Source: Centropus unirufus
Taxonomy: Eukaryota; Chordata; Aves; Cuculiformes; Centropidae
Direction: 5' to 3'
Assembly: GCA_013397695.1 (NCBI GenBank)
Contig: VYZI01000058.1
Span: forward strand, 2,160,743-2,224,742
Length of the DNA stretch: 64,000 bases
How positions within the stretch are numbered: the stretch's first letter is position 1; the number at the start of each line of letters is the position of its first letter. The notes beneath the pieces are model-generated. The model ran no database searches. It had not been told where the DNA came from and saw only the letters and a program-made list of their open reading frames with translations. Below, in pieces: positions 60,742 through 64,000 of this stretch. The translations under genes were made by a program, and so were the position numbers.

Positions 60742-63700
60742 CTAAAAAGCAAACATTATGCTGTATTTCCTTGGTTTGAAGTTTTTTCAGATTCTTTCAT
60801 TTGTACAGCACACTACTCACTTTTCCATAGTCTTCTTTAAAATACAAGGCCTAACATTCCGTAACTAATCTCAAATTTATAGACTTGGTGAACCTACAGT
60901 TTTGGTCACAATATTTTTTTTTCCACAGTAGGAAGTTTCCTGAAACTATATCAGTATATTGAGAGATTTGTCACATGCTAAATCATTGTGATCTGTGCAG
61001 GGGTCACTCAAAGTCTGTCCTGAGGCAGGGCTTCCTGCCCTTCCCACCACCAGTTTGCCCAACAAATCATTCCCCACTTCAATGGCAGCAACCGTAGCCA
61101 GCTCCTCTTTCCAGGCAAAGTAAGCGTCAAGGCTACAATTTGTCATCCTCCACCACTCTAAGTCACTGCTTGCTTTGCCTGTGCATATGGCTGAGCAGAA
61201 GAAAAGCACCACCAGAGCTAATGCTGGTGCTGTTGCATATGTAAAGCACCTATGCATGACTGAAATGGGCACCTTAGCTGATACATAAGGGAAAAAAACA
61301 GGGCTTACTGTGAGTATGCTTAGGTGTCCATGCTCTGAGCCTGTGCTAGTGAACAGAGTTTCTTAATCAGCAGGAAGATCAAAGAATGACATTACTAGCT
61401 TCACATGACTTGCTTAGTACAGTTGTCCATGGTGCAGGGATGGCTGAGCACCACTCAGCTACAAAGTGGTTTAAGGTAGTTAGCAGAGCTGGCTGGAGGA
61501 TAATCCCAGGTAGTGCCTCAGTGTAGGAAAGCATAGTCTGAATTGCCTAATAATTATCGGGGTGGGCAACTAAGACAAGACACATTGTGAAATAGCTGTT
61601 GCTGCTGGTTCTGTTATTTAGGGCAAAAAAAAAGTCTTCTCTGATTTCTTGGTTAAAACCTTATACACATCTATGTATGGGTTCTCAGACAAAAAATGTA
61701 CACAAAACCTGAACAGAGAGAGATGGGTATTCATGTTGTCTTTCTGAATACAATTCATGAGGACTTGTCCTATGGTTATTCATCCCAGTTCCAACAGGTT
61801 TGCAGTTTAGAATTGTTTGCCCACATAGGGGACATCTCTCCCTACTGAAAAGTCCATGCTGCTCACTCTCATGGAGGAGGATGGTTGGTTTTGCAGGGCC
61901 TCTTTCGAAATAGCTATGGAAGATTCTTCTACATCTCAGGAGATTCTACTGCAGAAAGTCTTCTGCCGAGCATGTTCTTCCTCTAATACAAAAGCTCCAT
62001 CTCTGAACAACACAAACATCCCTGAATATGAGTGCAATAGGAAGGGAAGACTGAAGGAAAGCTCATAAAAAGCTCAATAACATTATGAACACATATATCT
62101 AGGTCTTTTCTTCACATTTTGCAAGAGGGAGTCCATAGCGAGAGTTGAGGGTATGGTCACTGACAGATTCCAAACATGTTTCTCCCCATTAATTAAAGTC
62201 AGTTTTGCCCAGAAGTTTCCTTCTCTTAAATGGAGCCAGCATGGTCTGCTTTGGAGGACAATGGCCAAGTTCTCAAACATAGTTGTAGATCTCTGACCCC
62301 ATCAACACATCCACATTCCCAAACTGACTGGGCAGCATTCCTTCTAAAGTATGAATCTAGGAGAAAACACAGAGACTGGAAGAAGGCACAGTGTACTTCA
62401 CTGACCTCAGTCAAGCAGTACAGCCCCTGCAGGCACATCAGGGTGTGTAAAATTCAGGGAAGAGTTTCTTACGTGGGAACAGATGCAATCCAATGCGGCA
62501 GGTGCCAACATAAGTGGAGAGTTTGCTAGCCAAATAATGCACCCAGTTTGGTCTTCACCCTGCATTTTCATCCATGTACACTTGGTGATAGATATGCTAG
62601 CTCTGCTAGATCTATCACCAAGCAGATTTAGCCAGCACAAAATGAAGGGTTCATTGCCATGCATAAACTACCTCCAGCCCTAAGTAAATTCCAAGATTAA
62701 GAAGGAAACTTGAACAAAAATTATGCCAGGTTCCCATCTGCTTTTAGTACTGACATAATTGTCAGCCCTCTCCTCATTGTCAGCTGATTTCACCATGGTC
62801 TTGAATAGAAAGAACCTCTGTGGCTCAAGAGTACCTCGTTGTTGGGGAAGTAAAACTCATCGTGGCTATGTGGGATCCACTGTGGAAAAAAGGATGCAGA
62901 TTTCATAAAAACACAAGCTTCCTCCCTGCAACACCCAGTAGTTCACCAAATTATTCTAGTTTGTGTGACTGGGACAACAGAAGTCCTGTATTTTTGCCAT
63001 TACTGACAGGCTGACAGTGCTCATCACAGTTTCCCAAACTAGATACCATCATAGATCCCACAGACATATAGGCCTGCATACCTCAGGAAGAAAGTAGGAG
63101 AGGAACTGGGCCATGCATGGATTTTGTCCTGAAAGATAGTAATAACTTGGCTGGGTCATACACCCAAGTCCAGAACCTGTCAAACATTGCCAGGTTCTTC
63201 ATTTACACGTGGTTCTGGCCACCAGCCTCAAAAGTCCCAAATCTGCTGAACACTGGCAGACCCACAAATATATCAGGTTTTGTCACAGGTTGCAACAGCT
63301 CTCCTGTGCATGCACTGCTTATCCACACAAATATAATAACTTTGATGTATCTTAGTGAATTCCAGCCGACTGCACACACAGTGGAACTGGCAAGTGCAAG
63401 GGCAGTAAATGTGATATAGAAAGAACACAGTGGGTAGGCTGTAAAACATCCACGGTCATTTCCGAGTTTCAAAGCTGCAGCCTACTACACAAGGCATTAG
63501 GGCTGGCAAGTCTGCATCAAAGTCAGAACAAAACGTTTGGTATAATATATTACCATTTAAAAATAAATAGTTTTAATTGTTCTAGTCATTTAGAAAAGCC
63601 CTGCAGCTTGGGGAGTGGGGAAGCATGCTCTGGACGTGGTTTGTTTTTGGATCCTGAGGTAATGGAGACACTGTAAATAGATGTCTGATAAGAATCTGTC

Positions 63701-64000
63701 ACCAGATTAATCAGGACCTTTGCAAGCTGTAACTTAAAACATCTACCATGTTGAACACTGGAGTTTAAAGGGACGACACTCTTATAAAATTTTTTTAGTC
63801 ACATTTTGCATTCATTCAATTAGTGTCAACCAATATAACCAATAGTACTGTTCATCATTTGTTACTCTTCAGGTAAGTAATATTCCACAGCTAACCACTG
63901 CTCCCTTTTTAAATCTGGTATATCTTCAGGGTACTTATTTATATTAGAAAAAATACCTGTTGAAGTCTCTTTAATTTGAAAATGAAATGTCAATAAAGTC
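60742..64000 (-). other. SLC9A2: SLC9A2 intron upstream of exon 4 (partial)
   Basis: 3.26 kb to the window edge. I looked on the minus strand for the preceding exon (ending in the helix before ITACAM) and found none. It contains a perfect inverted repeat at 62581-62622 and a minus-strand open frame at 60946-61272 with a hydrophobic start. Confidence 0.7.
62581..62622. repeat. perfect 13-base inverted repeat, 16-base spacer
   Basis: Arms CTTGGTGATAGAT (62581-62593) and ATCTATCACCAAG (62610-62622) are exact reverse complements. The spacer itself contains GCTAG/CTAG pairings. The pairing does not extend outwards, so the hairpin is shorter than a usual microRNA precursor. Confidence 0.85.

Noticed and set aside
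1..64000. CRISPR arrays, tRNA or rRNA genes, bacterial operons, phage genes
   Set aside because: None seen; the window has vertebrate exon-intron genes and CR1 repeats throughout.

Overview
This window is vertebrate nuclear DNA, most likely from a bird. It is AT-rich with one CpG-rich stretch. Its genes are split into short exons with GT/AG introns, and its recognisable repeats are CR1-type LINE copies, the dominant retroposon of birds (turtles and crocodilians also carry CR1). A 61-base run of N at 42497 marks an assembly gap. Nothing bacterial, plasmid-like or CRISPR-like is present. All gene calls come from reading exons by eye, checking splice sites and codon phase, and comparing translations with remembered vertebrate families.

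Three protein-coding genes are present. (1) TMEM182, minus strand, five coding exons from 19803 down to 1333, complete, 233 codons plus stop; a four-helix claudin-like muscle membrane protein. (2) MFSD9, plus strand, six exons from 31122 to 38913, complete, 453 codons plus stop; an orphan major facilitator superfamily carrier starting in a CpG island. (3) SLC9A2 (NHE2), minus strand, nine exons from 60741 down to 47271. These correspond to the last nine of the family's usual twelve, so the first part of the protein lies beyond the right edge.

Layout: 1-1332 is TMEM182 3' UTR or flank. 1333-19803 is TMEM182, mostly two 8-kb introns. 19804-31121 is the head-to-head interval between TMEM182 and MFSD9. 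It holds three CR1 copies, one of them split by a ~1.5-kb insert that looks like an LTR. 31122-38913 is MFSD9, with a fourth CR1 copy in intron 1, followed by a long 3' UTR with poly(A) signals up to about 41140. 41150-47270 is the tail-to-tail interval to SLC9A2. 47271-64000 is the 3' part of SLC9A2 with a fifth CR1 fragment.

The order and orientations TMEM182 / MFSD9 / SLC9A2 match the arrangement known in mammals next to the interleukin-1 receptor cluster, so this is a conserved syntenic block. The three genes are not an operon and share no evident pathway: a muscle membrane regulator, an orphan transporter and an epithelial sodium/proton exchanger. I found no undescribed multi-gene system. 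The items most worth following up are the nested insertion in a CR1 copy, a TATA-containing GC-richer island inside an SLC9A2 intron, an open frame with a signal-peptide-like start in the adjacent intron, and a competing splice donor in the SLC9A2 tail.
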